A stretch of 46,719 nt of DNA from CAG-390 sp045544735 (lineage in GTDB: Bacteria > Bacillota > Clostridia > Oscillospirales > CAG-272), in assembly GCA_045544735.1 (NCBI GenBank), contig JAZPZM010000070.1:1-46719 (forward strand), written 5' to 3'. The stretch's first letter is position 1. Each line of letters starts with the position of its first letter. This document shows positions 14,918 to 22,863 of the stretch, piece by piece. Below the pieces are notes generated by a model. That model worked only from the letters and a program-made list of their open reading frames with translations, searched no databases and was not told the origin of the DNA. Made by a program: the position numbers and the translations under genes.

Positions 14918-15751
14918 ATGAAGCACAAAATTTGTATTGACGTTGACGCGGGCTTCGGTCTGAAAATGAAGGACGAGATACCCGTGCTTGCCGAAATAGG
15001 CTTTGACGGTTGCTTTACCACGTGGCAGGTCGGCTCGGACATCCCCAAGACCGCGCGACTTATTGCCGATTGCGGATTGATATATCAATCCATACACTCT
15101 CCCTTCCGCGGCATTGACGTGGTTTGGGAGGAGGGCAAGGCGGGCGACGATTTTATCAAAATGCTCGTCGATTGCGTGCGCGACTGCGCATCGGGCGACG
15201 TTCCGATAGCCGTCGTACATCCCATTATCGGTATGGATAAGCACACGCCCACACAGCTCGGCATAGAGCGCTTCGGCAGATTGCTTGACGAGGCGCAGAA
15301 ATGCGGCGTTACCGTCGCGTTTGAGAACGTCGAGGGCTTTGAATATCTTGAGCTTATCAAGCGTGAGCTTGGCACGCACGCCGCGCTCGGCTACTGCTGG
15401 GACACGGGACACGAGATGTGCTACAACTTCTCAATGGACGTTCCCGCCGTTTACGGCGACCGCCTCGTTTGCACGCACCTTGACGACAATATGGGTATGA
15501 CCAACCCCGCCGAAATGACGTGGCACGACGACTCCCACCTTATGCCCTTTGACGGCGTTGCGGATTGGCAAGGCATTGCCGACCGCCTGAACCGCGTAAA
15601 TTTCGCAGGCCCTCTTACCTTTGAGCTGACGCGCAACTCGAAGCCCAACAGAGACACCCACCGCATATACGAGCACCTCGATTACGAGGGATTTATGCGC
15701 CTTGCCTTCGAAAAAGCGAAAAAATTCGCCGCTATGGTCGAAAGCAAGTAA
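14918..15751 (+). CDS. Sugar phosphate isomerase/epimerase-like TIM barrel
   Basis: The 277-residue product belongs to the xylose-isomerase-like / AP endonuclease 2 superfamily. Landmarks are SIHSPF (about 55-61), VVHP (about 97-100), AFENVEG with the metal-ligand type Glu (about 134-140), WDTGHE (about 163-168), THLDDN (about 187-192) and FELTR near the end. A metal-dependent isomerase or epimerase of a small sugar is likely; the substrate cannot be told. The ribosome site overlaps the preceding stop, so the start is ATG 14918 rather than an earlier in-frame codon. Confidence 0.85.
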   Translation: MKHKICIDVDAGFGLKMKDEIPVLAEIGFDGCFTTWQVGSDIPKTARLIADCGLIYQSIHSPFRGIDVVWEEGKAGDDFIKMLVDCVRDCASGDVPIAVVHPIIGMDKHTPTQLGIERFGRLLDEAQKCGVTVAFENVEGFEYLELIKRELGTHAALGYCWDTGHEMCYNFSMDVPAVYGDRLVCTHLDDNMGMTNPAEMTWHDDSHLMPFDGVADWQGIADRLNRVNFAGPLTFELTRNSKPNRDTHRIYEHLDYEGFMRLAFEKAKKFAAMVESK

Positions 15752-15758
15752 AAATCCT

Positions 15759-15787
15759 TTGACATTTTCGCGTGTCTATGGTATAAT
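15759..15787 (+). promoter_or_regulatory. Consensus promoter of serS
   Basis: TTGACA, exactly 17 bp, TATAAT. Only about 33 bases separate it from the start codon, so there is no room for a T-box leader, a control found on many synthetase genes of Bacillota. Confidence 0.85.
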
Positions 15788-15819
15788 TACATATATAAAT
15801 AATATGGAGAAGATTTCTA

Positions 15820-17108
15820 ATGCTTGACTTGAAATTTTTAAGGGAAAATCCCGAAATCGTAAAACAGAACATCCGCAACAAGTTTCAGGATCATAAGCTC
15901 TCCCTCGTTGACGAGGTGATAGCTCTTGATGCCGAGAACCGCCGCACGATCAGCGAGGCAAACGACCTTCGCGCCGAAAAAAACCGCCTGTCCAAGCAGA
16001 TAGGCGCACTTATGGCGCAGGGCAAGCGCGACGAAGCCGCCGAGGTAAAGGCGCAGGTTGCCGCATCCTCCGCACGCCTTGCCGAGCTTGAGGCACTTGA
16101 GCCCGAATACGAGGAGAAGATACGCAAGATAATGATGGTCATCCCCAACATTATCGACCCCAGCGTTCCGATCGGTAAGGATGACAGCGAAAACGTAGAG
16201 GTTCAGAAGTACGGCGAGCCTGCAGTTCCCGATTTTGAAATACCCTATCACACCGATATCTTCGAGCGTTTCTGCGGCATCGACCTTGACGCCGCCCGCC
16301 GCGTTGCAGGAAACGGCTTTTACTACCTTATGGGTGACGTTGCACGCATCCACTCCGCCGTTATCTCCTACGCGCGCGACTTTATGATCGATCGCGGCTT
16401 TACCTACTGCATTCCTCCCTTTATGATCCGTTCCGACGTCGTAACGGGCGTTATGAGCTTTGCAGAGATGGAGTCCATGATGTATAAGATAGAGGGCGAG
16501 GACCTTACCTTATCGGTACGAGCGAGCATTCCATGATAGGTAAGTTCATCGACACGATAAACCCCGAGGAGAAGCTTCCCTGCACGCTGACGAGCTACTC
16601 CCCCTGCTTCCGCAAGGAGAAGGGCGCACACGGCATAGAAGAGCGCGGCGTTTACCGTATCCACCAGTTTGAAAAGCAGGAAATGATCGTCGTCTGCCGT
16701 CCCGACGAAAGCCCCGCGTGGTTCGACAAGCTCTGGCAGAACACCGTTGACCTTTTCCACAGCCTTGATATTCCCGTGCGCACGCTTGAGTGCTGTTCGG
16801 GTGACCTTGCAGACCTTAAGGTCAAGAGCGTTGACGTTGAGGCTTGGTCGCCCCGTCAGAAGAAGTATTTTGAGGTCGGAAGCTGCTCGAACCTCGGAGA
16901 CGCGCAGGCGCGCAGACTCAAGATTCGCGTTCAGGGCGAGGGCGGACAGAAGTATTTCGCGCACACCCTTAACAACACCGTCGTTGCTCCCCCCAGAATG
17001 CTCATCGCGTTCTTCGAGAACAACCTTTGCGCCGACGGCAGCGTAAACATCCCCGTTGCTCTCCGTCCTTACATGGGCGGTATTGATAAGATCACACCCA
17101 AAAACTAA
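15820..17108 (+). CDS. serS: Seryl-tRNA synthetase, broken by a frameshift
   Basis: Charges tRNA(Ser) with serine in the cytoplasm. The N-terminal coiled-coil tRNA-binding arm (about 1-110) and the class II catalytic core are present, and the total of about 429 codons is normal. The frame breaks near 16504-16508. GAGGACCTTACCTTATCGG should read with one more T to give EDLYLIGTSEHSM, the conserved motif before the active site. As it stands the first frame ends at 16536 and the second is open from 16533 to 17108. The rest is intact and well conserved (SPCFRKEKG, then VEAW, SCSNLGDAQARR, NNTVVAPPRM). For an essential gene this suggests a sequencing or assembly error, or a second copy elsewhere. 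Confidence 0.9.
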
Positions 17109-17128
17109 TTAAGAAAAGGAGATCCACA

Positions 17129-18160
17129 ATGAAAAAGATCACTTCCATCGCGCTTGTTCTTATTCTCGCCATTCTTCTTCCCTGCTTTGCGGCTTGCGGC
17201 GAAGGCGACGGCGCAAACACCACCGCGGGCGTAACCACCCCCGCTACTCCCGACGCAACCACTCCCGCAGTCACCACCGCGGCTGACGCTCAGGTCACCA
17301 ACGCTGACGGCTCCTGCCGCCACGCAAGGATGAACGACTGGGTAGCTACGGGCACTTACACCTGCACGGGTCTTTCCATCTCTACCAGATCCTGCAAGCA
17401 CTGCGACTTCATTCAGTACGAGTACACCGAGGACGCAAGCGGAAACTTTGGCGACCACGTTTTCGAGGGCGATGCTCTCGCTTCCTTCCCCGGCTCTGCC
17501 AACACCGCAGCATTCGAGGTAAAGAACTGCTCCTTCTGTCAGGAGAACGTCGTTGTTGAGACGACCGCTACCAACACCAGAAAGAACCTCTTCCTCATCT
17601 CTCCCGAGATGCTCGCCGCAGCAGGCGTTGAGGACGTAAAGTCGTACATAAGCGGCGGACACAGCAACGTAAAGTATAAGAGCGCATCCGGTTGGGGCAG
17701 AAAGGGCTTTACCGCTATTCACGGTATGGCTGCACTCCTTAACGGCGAGCGCGACGCTTCCGCAACCGACGCAAGCGGAACTATCCTTTACTGGAATATC
17801 AAGGACGTTGACACCAAGTACACGCCCGACGGCGTTGAGGACGCTACCGCTAAATACTGCTCCCTTATCGGCTACGAGATCCTCTCTCCCATCACCGTAA
17901 GCGGCTTCTCCATCTTCGTAAATCCCGTTCCCGAGATGACCTTTGAGCTTCTTGGCGGTAAGACCAACGCTGACGGCACCATCACCTGGACCGTTCTCGG
18001 TGGCGTAGACGATACAAGCAAGTATATGAGCTACAACGAGGACACGGGCTACTACTACGCTGATTTCGACGAGATCACCGTTGACTGCATCCAGATCGGT
18101 GTCACCTCTGCCATACAGTCCGCAATCTACATCTCCGAACTTGAGATCTACGGCAAATAA
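17129..18160 (+). CDS. Lipoprotein, tandem paralogue 1
   Basis: The 343-residue product has a lipoprotein signal ending at Cys23 (CFAAC), a Thr/Pro linker (about 28-55), then a cysteine/histidine cluster (SCRHARMNDW, TYTCTG, SCKHCDF) that could bind zinc. The C-terminal 150 residues look like a discoidin-type carbohydrate-binding beta sandwich (YWNIKDVDTKYTP, GFSIFV, IQIGVTS, ISELEIYG). It is 20 bases after serS and 22 before its paralogue, each with its own ribosome site. Function is unknown; surface binding is plausible. Confidence 0.82.
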   Translation: MKKITSIALVLILAILLPCFAACGEGDGANTTAGVTTPATPDATTPAVTTAADAQVTNADGSCRHARMNDWVATGTYTCTGLSISTRSCKHCDFIQYEYTEDASGNFGDHVFEGDALASFPGSANTAAFEVKNCSFCQENVVVETTATNTRKNLFLISPEMLAAAGVEDVKSYISGGHSNVKYKSASGWGRKGFTAIHGMAALLNGERDASATDASGTILYWNIKDVDTKYTPDGVEDATAKYCSLIGYEILSPITVSGFSIFVNPVPEMTFELLGGKTNADGTITWTVLGGVDDTSKYMSYNEDTGYYYADFDEITVDCIQIGVTSAIQSAIYISELEIYGK

Positions 18161-18182
18161 TTGACCAATAAGGAGTAAAACG

Positions 18183-19223
18183 ATGAAAAAGATTACCGCT
18201 ATAGCACTTGCGCTTGTGCTTTCTCTCCTTCTCCCCTGCTTCGTAGCTTGCGGCGAAGGTGACGGCTCTAACACCACCGCGGGCGTTACCACCCCCGCTA
18301 CCCCCGACGCAACCACCCCCGCCGACACCACCGCGGCTGACGGTCAGGTCACCAACGCCGACGGCTCCTGTCGCCACGCGAAGATGAACGATTGGGTCGC
18401 TTCGGGCGATTACACCTGCACGGGTCTTGCAGTAAAGACCAGAACCTGCAAGCATTGCGATTTCGTTCAGTACGATTACGTTGAGGATTCCAGCGGAAAC
18501 TTCGGCGAGCACGTTTGCACGGGCGAGGCTCTTGCTACCTACCCCGGCGCATCCAACCTTCCCGGTTTTGAGCTTAAGACCTGCGCCTTCTGTCAGGAGA
18601 ACGTTCGCATTGAGACCGAGGCTACCAACACCAGAAAGAACCTTCTCGTCGTTACCCCCGCTATGATCGAGGCGGCAGGCGTTGACAGCGTAAACGCATA
18701 CCTTAAGTCCGAGCACGGAACCCACATCCACAAGAACAAGGGCGGCTCCGACTGGGGACACGTCGGCTACGTTGGCGCACACGGCACGGGCTCTATCTAC
18801 GATAGCTTCCGTGAGGCTACTGTTACCACCGACGGCTCCGTAATGTACTGGAACATCAGAGACGCGGAGACCCGCTACACCCCCAACGGTGTTAAGATCG
18901 AGGACGGCTCTGACCCCAGCGCAAAGTACTGCGCTCTCATCGGCGTTGACTTCTACAACAAGATGACCGTAAGCGGCTTTGCCCTCTTCGTTGAGAACCA
19001 GAACGAGATCGCCTTCGACGTTCTCGGCGGCACGAAGAACGCTGACGGCACTACCTCTTGGAGAGTGCTTGGCTCAAGCAACGGCACGTACAATCCGTAC
19101 GACGAGTCCACCTCCTTCACACTTGGTGATTTCGAGGCGGCTGAGGTCGATTGCATCCAAATCGGCGTAAGCCTGTCTTACTCCAACGTTATCGTTATCT
19201 CCGAGATCGAGATCTACGGCTAA
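18183..19223 (+). CDS. Lipoprotein, tandem paralogue 2
   Basis: The 346-residue product is collinear with the preceding protein throughout: signal with CFVAC, Thr/Pro linker, the same Cys/His cluster, FCQENV, TNTRKNL and a C-terminal sandwich ending in SEIEIYG. The linker and Cys/His parts are nearly identical and the middle is more diverged (an extra HGTHIHKNKGGSDWG region), as expected for an older tandem duplication. A perfect terminator follows at once. Confidence 0.82.
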   Translation: MKKITAIALALVLSLLLPCFVACGEGDGSNTTAGVTTPATPDATTPADTTAADGQVTNADGSCRHAKMNDWVASGDYTCTGLAVKTRTCKHCDFVQYDYVEDSSGNFGEHVCTGEALATYPGASNLPGFELKTCAFCQENVRIETEATNTRKNLLVVTPAMIEAAGVDSVNAYLKSEHGTHIHKNKGGSDWGHVGYVGAHGTGSIYDSFREATVTTDGSVMYWNIRDAETRYTPNGVKIEDGSDPSAKYCALIGVDFYNKMTVSGFALFVENQNEIAFDVLGGTKNADGTTSWRVLGSSNGTYNPYDESTSFTLGDFEAAEVDCIQIGVSLSYSNVIVISEIEIYG

Positions 19224-19224
19224 T

Positions 19225-19266
19225 AAAAAACGAACGACTCCGCATCAGCGGAGTCGTTCGTTTTTT
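19225..19266. terminator. Perfect bidirectional terminator with stop codon in loop
   Basis: A 19-bp perfect stem starts with AAAAAA and ends with TTTTTT around an ATCA loop. The stop codon of the opposing gene (19245-19247) lies in the loop, so the convergent genes share this terminator. Confidence 0.9.
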
Positions 19267-19727
19267 ACAAGGCTTATCTTTATTTTCGTTTTTTCCGCGC
19301 GCAGACCGTTGACCTCCACGGCGTAGTCAAGCTCAACGCGCCCGTCCTTCAAAAATGAATTTTCTATCCTTTTGGCGCGTGCAAGCATCTCAAAGGAGGT
19401 GCGCTTGCTTTTGCAAAGGCAAACGTGGCGCACGCCCTCCTCAAGCACGAGCATCATCGGCGGCATATTTTCGGAACGTCTCGCAAGCGTTATGAGCTTC
19501 GGCTCATCGACGTCAAAGCTCATCTCCACACTTATCTGCTCCGTCGGCTCGTACGAAAGGCACACGCGCCCGCCCTCTACCACAAGAGTGCCGTCACACA
19601 CCGTTTCGTATTCCGTGGTCGTAAACGACGTCTTTTCTATAAAATTCGTATTCACACCGTTTTGCTCGTCCATAGGCTCGGTAAGCACCCGATGCGTATA
19701 TTCCTTGACCGTAACGTCGAAAATCAT
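19245..19727 (-). CDS. DUF1934-like (YwiB-type) beta-barrel protein
   Basis: The 160-residue product matches the layout of the DUF1934/YwiB family, small calycin-like barrels of Bacillota with no known role: an ETVCDGTLVVEGG segment, alternating strands, SFEMLARAKRIENSF and a final LDYAVEVNG strand. AGGTGG four bases upstream supports ATG 19727; an earlier ATG at 19748 has a poor site. It is divergent from the araM-type gene, with a consensus promoter at 19774-19802. Confidence 0.7.
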   Translation of the reverse strand: MIFDVTVKEYTHRVLTEPMDEQNGVNTNFIEKTSFTTTEYETVCDGTLVVEGGRVCLSYEPTEQISVEMSFDVDEPKLITLARRSENMPPMMLVLEEGVRHVCLCKSKRTSFEMLARAKRIENSFLKDGRVELDYAVEVNGLRAEKTKIKISLVKNERLR

Positions 19728-19773
19728 ATTCCACCTGCCGTTTTTCATTTCACTTGCGTATTATGCTGATACT

Positions 19774-19802
19774 ATTATATCCGCGTTTGCCAAAACTGTC
19801 AA
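19774..19802 (-). promoter_or_regulatory. Promoter of the DUF1934-like gene
   Basis: On the minus strand TTGACA, 17 bp, TATAAT. Confidence 0.8.
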
Positions 19803-19808
19803 GTGCTG

Positions 19809-19837
19809 TTGACTTTTATTTTCCTGCGTGATATAAT
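19809..19837 (+). promoter_or_regulatory. Promoter of the glycerol-1-phosphate dehydrogenase gene
   Basis: TTGACT, 17 bp, TATAAT. Its -35 box is only six bases from the -35 box of the divergent promoter, so the two polymerase sites probably compete. Confidence 0.8.
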
Positions 19838-19866
19838 TACCTTATAATATTTTATGAGGTGATATT

Positions 19867-21153
19867 ATGGATCTGCAAAAGCTTGTCAAATCGCTTGAGG
19901 GCTGCCCTTGTGGTAAAAAACACGAGGTTTATACTAAGCACGTTGAAATTTCGGGCTATGCTACCGAAAAAACGGGCGAGATTCTTCGCCGCTTCGGCTT
20001 TGGCGACCGTCTGCTCCTTATAGCTGACGAAAACACTCTTGCCGCCGCTGAAAAATACGGTCTTTGCGACGTTCTTGCCTCTGCGGGCTTTAAGGTAACG
20101 CGCAAGGTCTACGAAAATATGCTCTACGCTCGCGTCGAGCAGGTGCGCGAGGTCGAAGCCCTCGCAGAGGATGCGGACGGCATAATTTCCGTCGGCACGG
20201 GCTCGCTCAACGACATTTGCCGCGTCAGCGCGTTCAGAAAGAAAAAGAAATTCTGCATTTTTGCAACCGCGCCCTCGATGGACGGCTTTGCATCCGACAC
20301 CGCTCCGATAATAGAAAACAATTTCAAAATGTCGTGGCAGGCTGAACAGCCCGACGTTATAATTGCCGACACGCGCATTCTTGCCGCCGCCCCCGCAATT
20401 CTCAAGGCGGCAGGCTACGGCGATATGGTCGCAAAGTGCCTTGGCATTATGGAATGGAAAATGTCAAGCATCCTGACGGGTGAGTATTACTGTGACGCGA
20501 TAGCAAACGTAACGCTTGACGCGCTTTCCCGCATACTCTCGCTGACGGACAAGATAATGGCGGAGGACGAGGAAGCCGCAGGCGCGGTTGCCGAAGCACT
20601 CGTGCTTTCGGGCATCGCTATGAAGCTTGCGGGATGCTCCCGCCCCGCATCGGGTGCAGAGCACGTCGTGTCGCACTATTGGGAATGCTACAAGCTCGCA
20701 CGCGGTATTTACCCCGAGCTTCACGGAAGAAAGGTCGGCGTTGCCACCCTCATTCTCGTCCGCGCTTACCGTAAGCTTGCCGACGCGCTTACTTCCGTTA
20801 CCGCACAGGCAGACCCCACGGATTTTGACGAGGTATACACGCACTTCTCCGCAGACCAGATACCCGATGTTATAAAGCTCAACTCCCCCACCATCACCGA
20901 CAAGATCGATCCCGCCCGTCTGCAAGAGTCTTGGGGCGAGATACGCAAGCTGATATACGAATATCTGCCCGATGCCGACGAGCTTGAGGATATGATGAAG
21001 CGTGCGGGATGTGCCACCACGCTTGAGGAGATCGGCGTGTCGCCCGAACTTGCCGCAGAGGGACTGCGCTATCACTCGTATATGCGCTACCGCGTACTTC
21101 TTACGCGCCTGCTCCCGATGATGGACGTCGATATTATGGATTACGTAAAATAA
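19867..21153 (+). CDS. egsA: sn-glycerol-1-phosphate dehydrogenase (AraM/EgsA type)
   Basis: Reduces dihydroxyacetone phosphate to sn-glycerol-1-phosphate with NAD(P)H; in Bacillus subtilis AraM feeds heptaprenylglyceryl phosphate synthesis. The 428-residue product has the iron-alcohol-dehydrogenase-type fold: SVGTGSLND (about 116-124) and APSMDGFASD for nucleotide binding, GYGDMVAK with the metal Asp (about 184-190), SGAEHVVSHYWE with a metal His (about 261-272), and LHGRKVGV with the third ligand (about 283-290). Ligands look complete. GTGATATT precedes the start. The CPBP protease gene starts two bases after its stop. Confidence 0.9.
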   Translation: MDLQKLVKSLEGCPCGKKHEVYTKHVEISGYATEKTGEILRRFGFGDRLLLIADENTLAAAEKYGLCDVLASAGFKVTRKVYENMLYARVEQVREVEALAEDADGIISVGTGSLNDICRVSAFRKKKKFCIFATAPSMDGFASDTAPIIENNFKMSWQAEQPDVIIADTRILAAAPAILKAAGYGDMVAKCLGIMEWKMSSILTGEYYCDAIANVTLDALSRILSLTDKIMAEDEEAAGAVAEALVLSGIAMKLAGCSRPASGAEHVVSHYWECYKLARGIYPELHGRKVGVATLILVRAYRKLADALTSVTAQADPTDFDEVYTHFSADQIPDVIKLNSPTITDKIDPARLQESWGEIRKLIYEYLPDADELEDMMKRAGCATTLEEIGVSPELAAEGLRYHSYMRYRVLLTRLLPMMDVDIMDYVK

Positions 21154-21154
21154 A

Positions 21155-21856
21155 ATGAGAACGGCGCTTGAGATAGCCTTTACCCTATCAGCCTACGTCG
21201 TTTTTGACGCCTCTCTGTCGTTTTTGGGAGTGTCCGCCGCCGTCCGCAGACTTGCGTTTCTTGCGCTTGCGGCGCTCATTACCGCAATATATTTGCGCTC
21301 CCGAAAAAAGAAGCCGTCGCAATTTTTTGATGCGTGGGGGATAAAAAGATCCCCCGCGCTCTCCCTTGCCGTCTGCGCCGTGCTTGGCGTTTCGTTAAAC
21401 GCCCTTTGCTCGTCGGTGATAGCGCTCCTGCCAAGCGAGCTTACCGCGTCCTACGCCACAGCCTCCGCACCGCTTGGTGCGCTCACGCTCGTCGGCATCG
21501 TTGACACGGTGATGCTTGCCCCTCTTATCGAGGAGCTGATATTCCGTCGCGCCGTGCTTGGCAGGCTTCGCACCATCGTGCCGAGCGCCGCGGCACTTAT
21601 CGCATCCGCCCTTCTTTTCGGTGCGTTTCACGGCGGCGTTATATGGATAATATACGCCACGCTCTGCGGTCTTGCGCTCGGTGCGCTGTATCTGAAATAC
21701 GATTCCCTCCTGCCGCCGCTTATAATGCACGCCGCGTTCAACGGCGCGAACTATCTGTTTTTGCTCCTGCCGCCCGAAGCGTCGCCGTACGTCATTGCGT
21801 TCGCCGCCGTCCTTGCGGTACTGTCGGCAGTATATATGATAAGGAATAAAAAATAA
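21155..21856 (+). CDS. CPBP-family intramembrane metalloprotease
   Basis: The 233-residue product has about seven to eight membrane segments and the CPBP/CAAX-protease (Rce1-like) motifs: EELIFRR with Glu126, Glu127 and Arg131, FGAFH with His159, and HAAFNG with His192 and Asn196. All catalytic residues are present. Bacterial members process peptides in the membrane or protect against bacteriocins; the target here is unknown. The start is one base after the previous stop, with no separate ribosome site, so translation is probably coupled. Confidence 0.88.
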   Translation: MRTALEIAFTLSAYVVFDASLSFLGVSAAVRRLAFLALAALITAIYLRSRKKKPSQFFDAWGIKRSPALSLAVCAVLGVSLNALCSSVIALLPSELTASYATASAPLGALTLVGIVDTVMLAPLIEELIFRRAVLGRLRTIVPSAAALIASALLFGAFHGGVIWIIYATLCGLALGALYLKYDSLLPPLIMHAAFNGANYLFLLLPPEASPYVIAFAAVLAVLSAVYMIRNKK

Positions 21857-21866
21857 AACCGAGACA

Positions 21867-22075
21867 GCGTTGTGTCCTTAAGGACACAACGCATCGATAT
21901 CAATCCCTTGCGGGATTGTCGATATGTTGCTGACGCAACTCGATATGCCTACGGCTCGATATGTTTGCTTCGCAAACGAGGGATTGATATCATATCGAAA
22001 CCGACCGAAAGGGAGGTTATATCGAATTTGCCGAAAGGCAAATATATCGAGCTGAGCGTAGCGAAGCATATCGAC
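21867..22075. repeat. Hairpin array B, two facing half-arrays
   Basis: It opens with a perfect 26-bp palindrome (GCGTTGTGTCCTT and its complement). Stems such as AATCCC-TTGC-GGGATT and TTTGC-TTC-GCAAA follow, separated by CGATATG (three times, once as CGATATC). After a central stretch near 21985-22015 the word becomes ATATCGA (reverse complement) between ATTTGCC-GAAA-GGCAAAT and the last stem. Confidence 0.75.
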
Positions 22076-22099
22076 AATTTAATAACCGCATTTGTGCCT

Positions 22100-22147
22100 A
22101 CAAGAAAAAGAGGACAGAGAACGCAAAAATCTCTGTCCTTTTCTTGT
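22100..22147. terminator. Bidirectional terminator
   Basis: Long near-perfect stem (ACAAGAAAA, GGACAGAGA and complements) with TTTTCTTG on the right and its mirror on the left. It lies between the CPBP gene and the convergent lipoprotein gene. Confidence 0.75.
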
Positions 22148-22215
22148 CGGTAGGTAACATATTGTATTGAATTTTAAGAAACTGTCCTTAAGAGTAGGTC
22201 TCTACATCCTCGGTT

Positions 22216-22704
22216 TTATTCCGCTTTTTTACTCACGGTAATGGTTTTGACATATTCAAGTATTTCGGGCATTCGTTTTTCAAGCTGTGCCGCCTCACAA
22301 ACGAATCGGGCGCGCGAAAACTCGCCCTCCGTCTCGAAAAGGAATTCGACCACGCTATATTCCGACGTAAGCACCTCGTCGTCGAAAACAAGATAGGTAA
22401 GCCCATTTTCCTCTACAACTTCGCTTTTGTGCAAGCCGTTGTTTTTGGCAACAAGCTCGCAGTATCGCTCAAAGGTTTCTATACGCCTGCCGTAATATTT
22501 TATACCGTCGTACGTATAGTACACGCAAAGCTCGGCGGACACGAACGCCGCATCGGCGCTGTCCGTGCGCTCCTCGATAAAGCCCTCGTTAAGTGTAATT
22601 TTTATATTTCCGCTCTCAAACTGCTTCGGCGCTATCTCCCCCTCGCAGCCGAGAAGGGACAAGGCAAGCAAGAGCGCGGCAAAAACTGCAATATATCTTT
22701 TCAT
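22216..22704 (-). CDS. Small lipoprotein, unknown function
   Basis: The 162-residue product begins MKRYIAVFAALLLALSLLGC, a lipoprotein signal with Cys20 as the anchor. The mature part is mostly beta strands with no known domain (YDGIKYYGRRIETFE, LTYLVFDDE). A strong GGAGG site fixes ATG 22704; the frame is open farther upstream but without a ribosome site. It is divergent from the phosphohexomutase gene, with its own promoter at 22727-22755. Confidence 0.8.
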   Translation of the reverse strand: MKRYIAVFAALLLALSLLGCEGEIAPKQFESGNIKITLNEGFIEERTDSADAAFVSAELCVYYTYDGIKYYGRRIETFERYCELVAKNNGLHKSEVVEENGLTYLVFDDEVLTSEYSVVEFLFETEGEFSRARFVCEAAQLEKRMPEILEYVKTITVSKKAE

Positions 22705-22726
22705 TTTGCGCCTCCGTCTACCGTAC

Positions 22727-22755
22727 ATTTTAGCACATAGCGCGCGTTTTGTCAA
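22727..22755 (-). promoter_or_regulatory. Promoter of the small lipoprotein gene
   Basis: On the minus strand TTGACA, 17 bp, TAAAAT. Confidence 0.75.
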
Positions 22756-22801
22756 GGCGTTGAATATCCACCAACTTTTTTGTATAAACTTCCATTATAT
22801 A

Positions 22802-22830
22802 TTGACTTTTTTACATTTTTCTATTATAAT
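22802..22830 (+). promoter_or_regulatory. Promoter of the phosphohexomutase gene
   Basis: TTGACT, 17 bp, TATAAT, 33 bases before the start. Confidence 0.8.
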
Positions 22831-22863
22831 AGATTAGTAAAAATATCCTGTATGGAGGGTAAA

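Noticed and set aside
15788..15819. T-box leader before serS
   Set aside because: Promoter and start are only about 33 bases apart, too short for a T-box.
16500..16540. Programmed frameshift in serS
   Set aside because: No slippery heptamer or downstream pseudoknot at the break; a simple missing T explains it.
17105..18331. Long minus-strand frame opposite the tandem lipoproteins
   Set aside because: Shadow caused by the Thr/Pro-rich coding bias; the plus-strand genes have signals, lipoboxes and ribosome sites.
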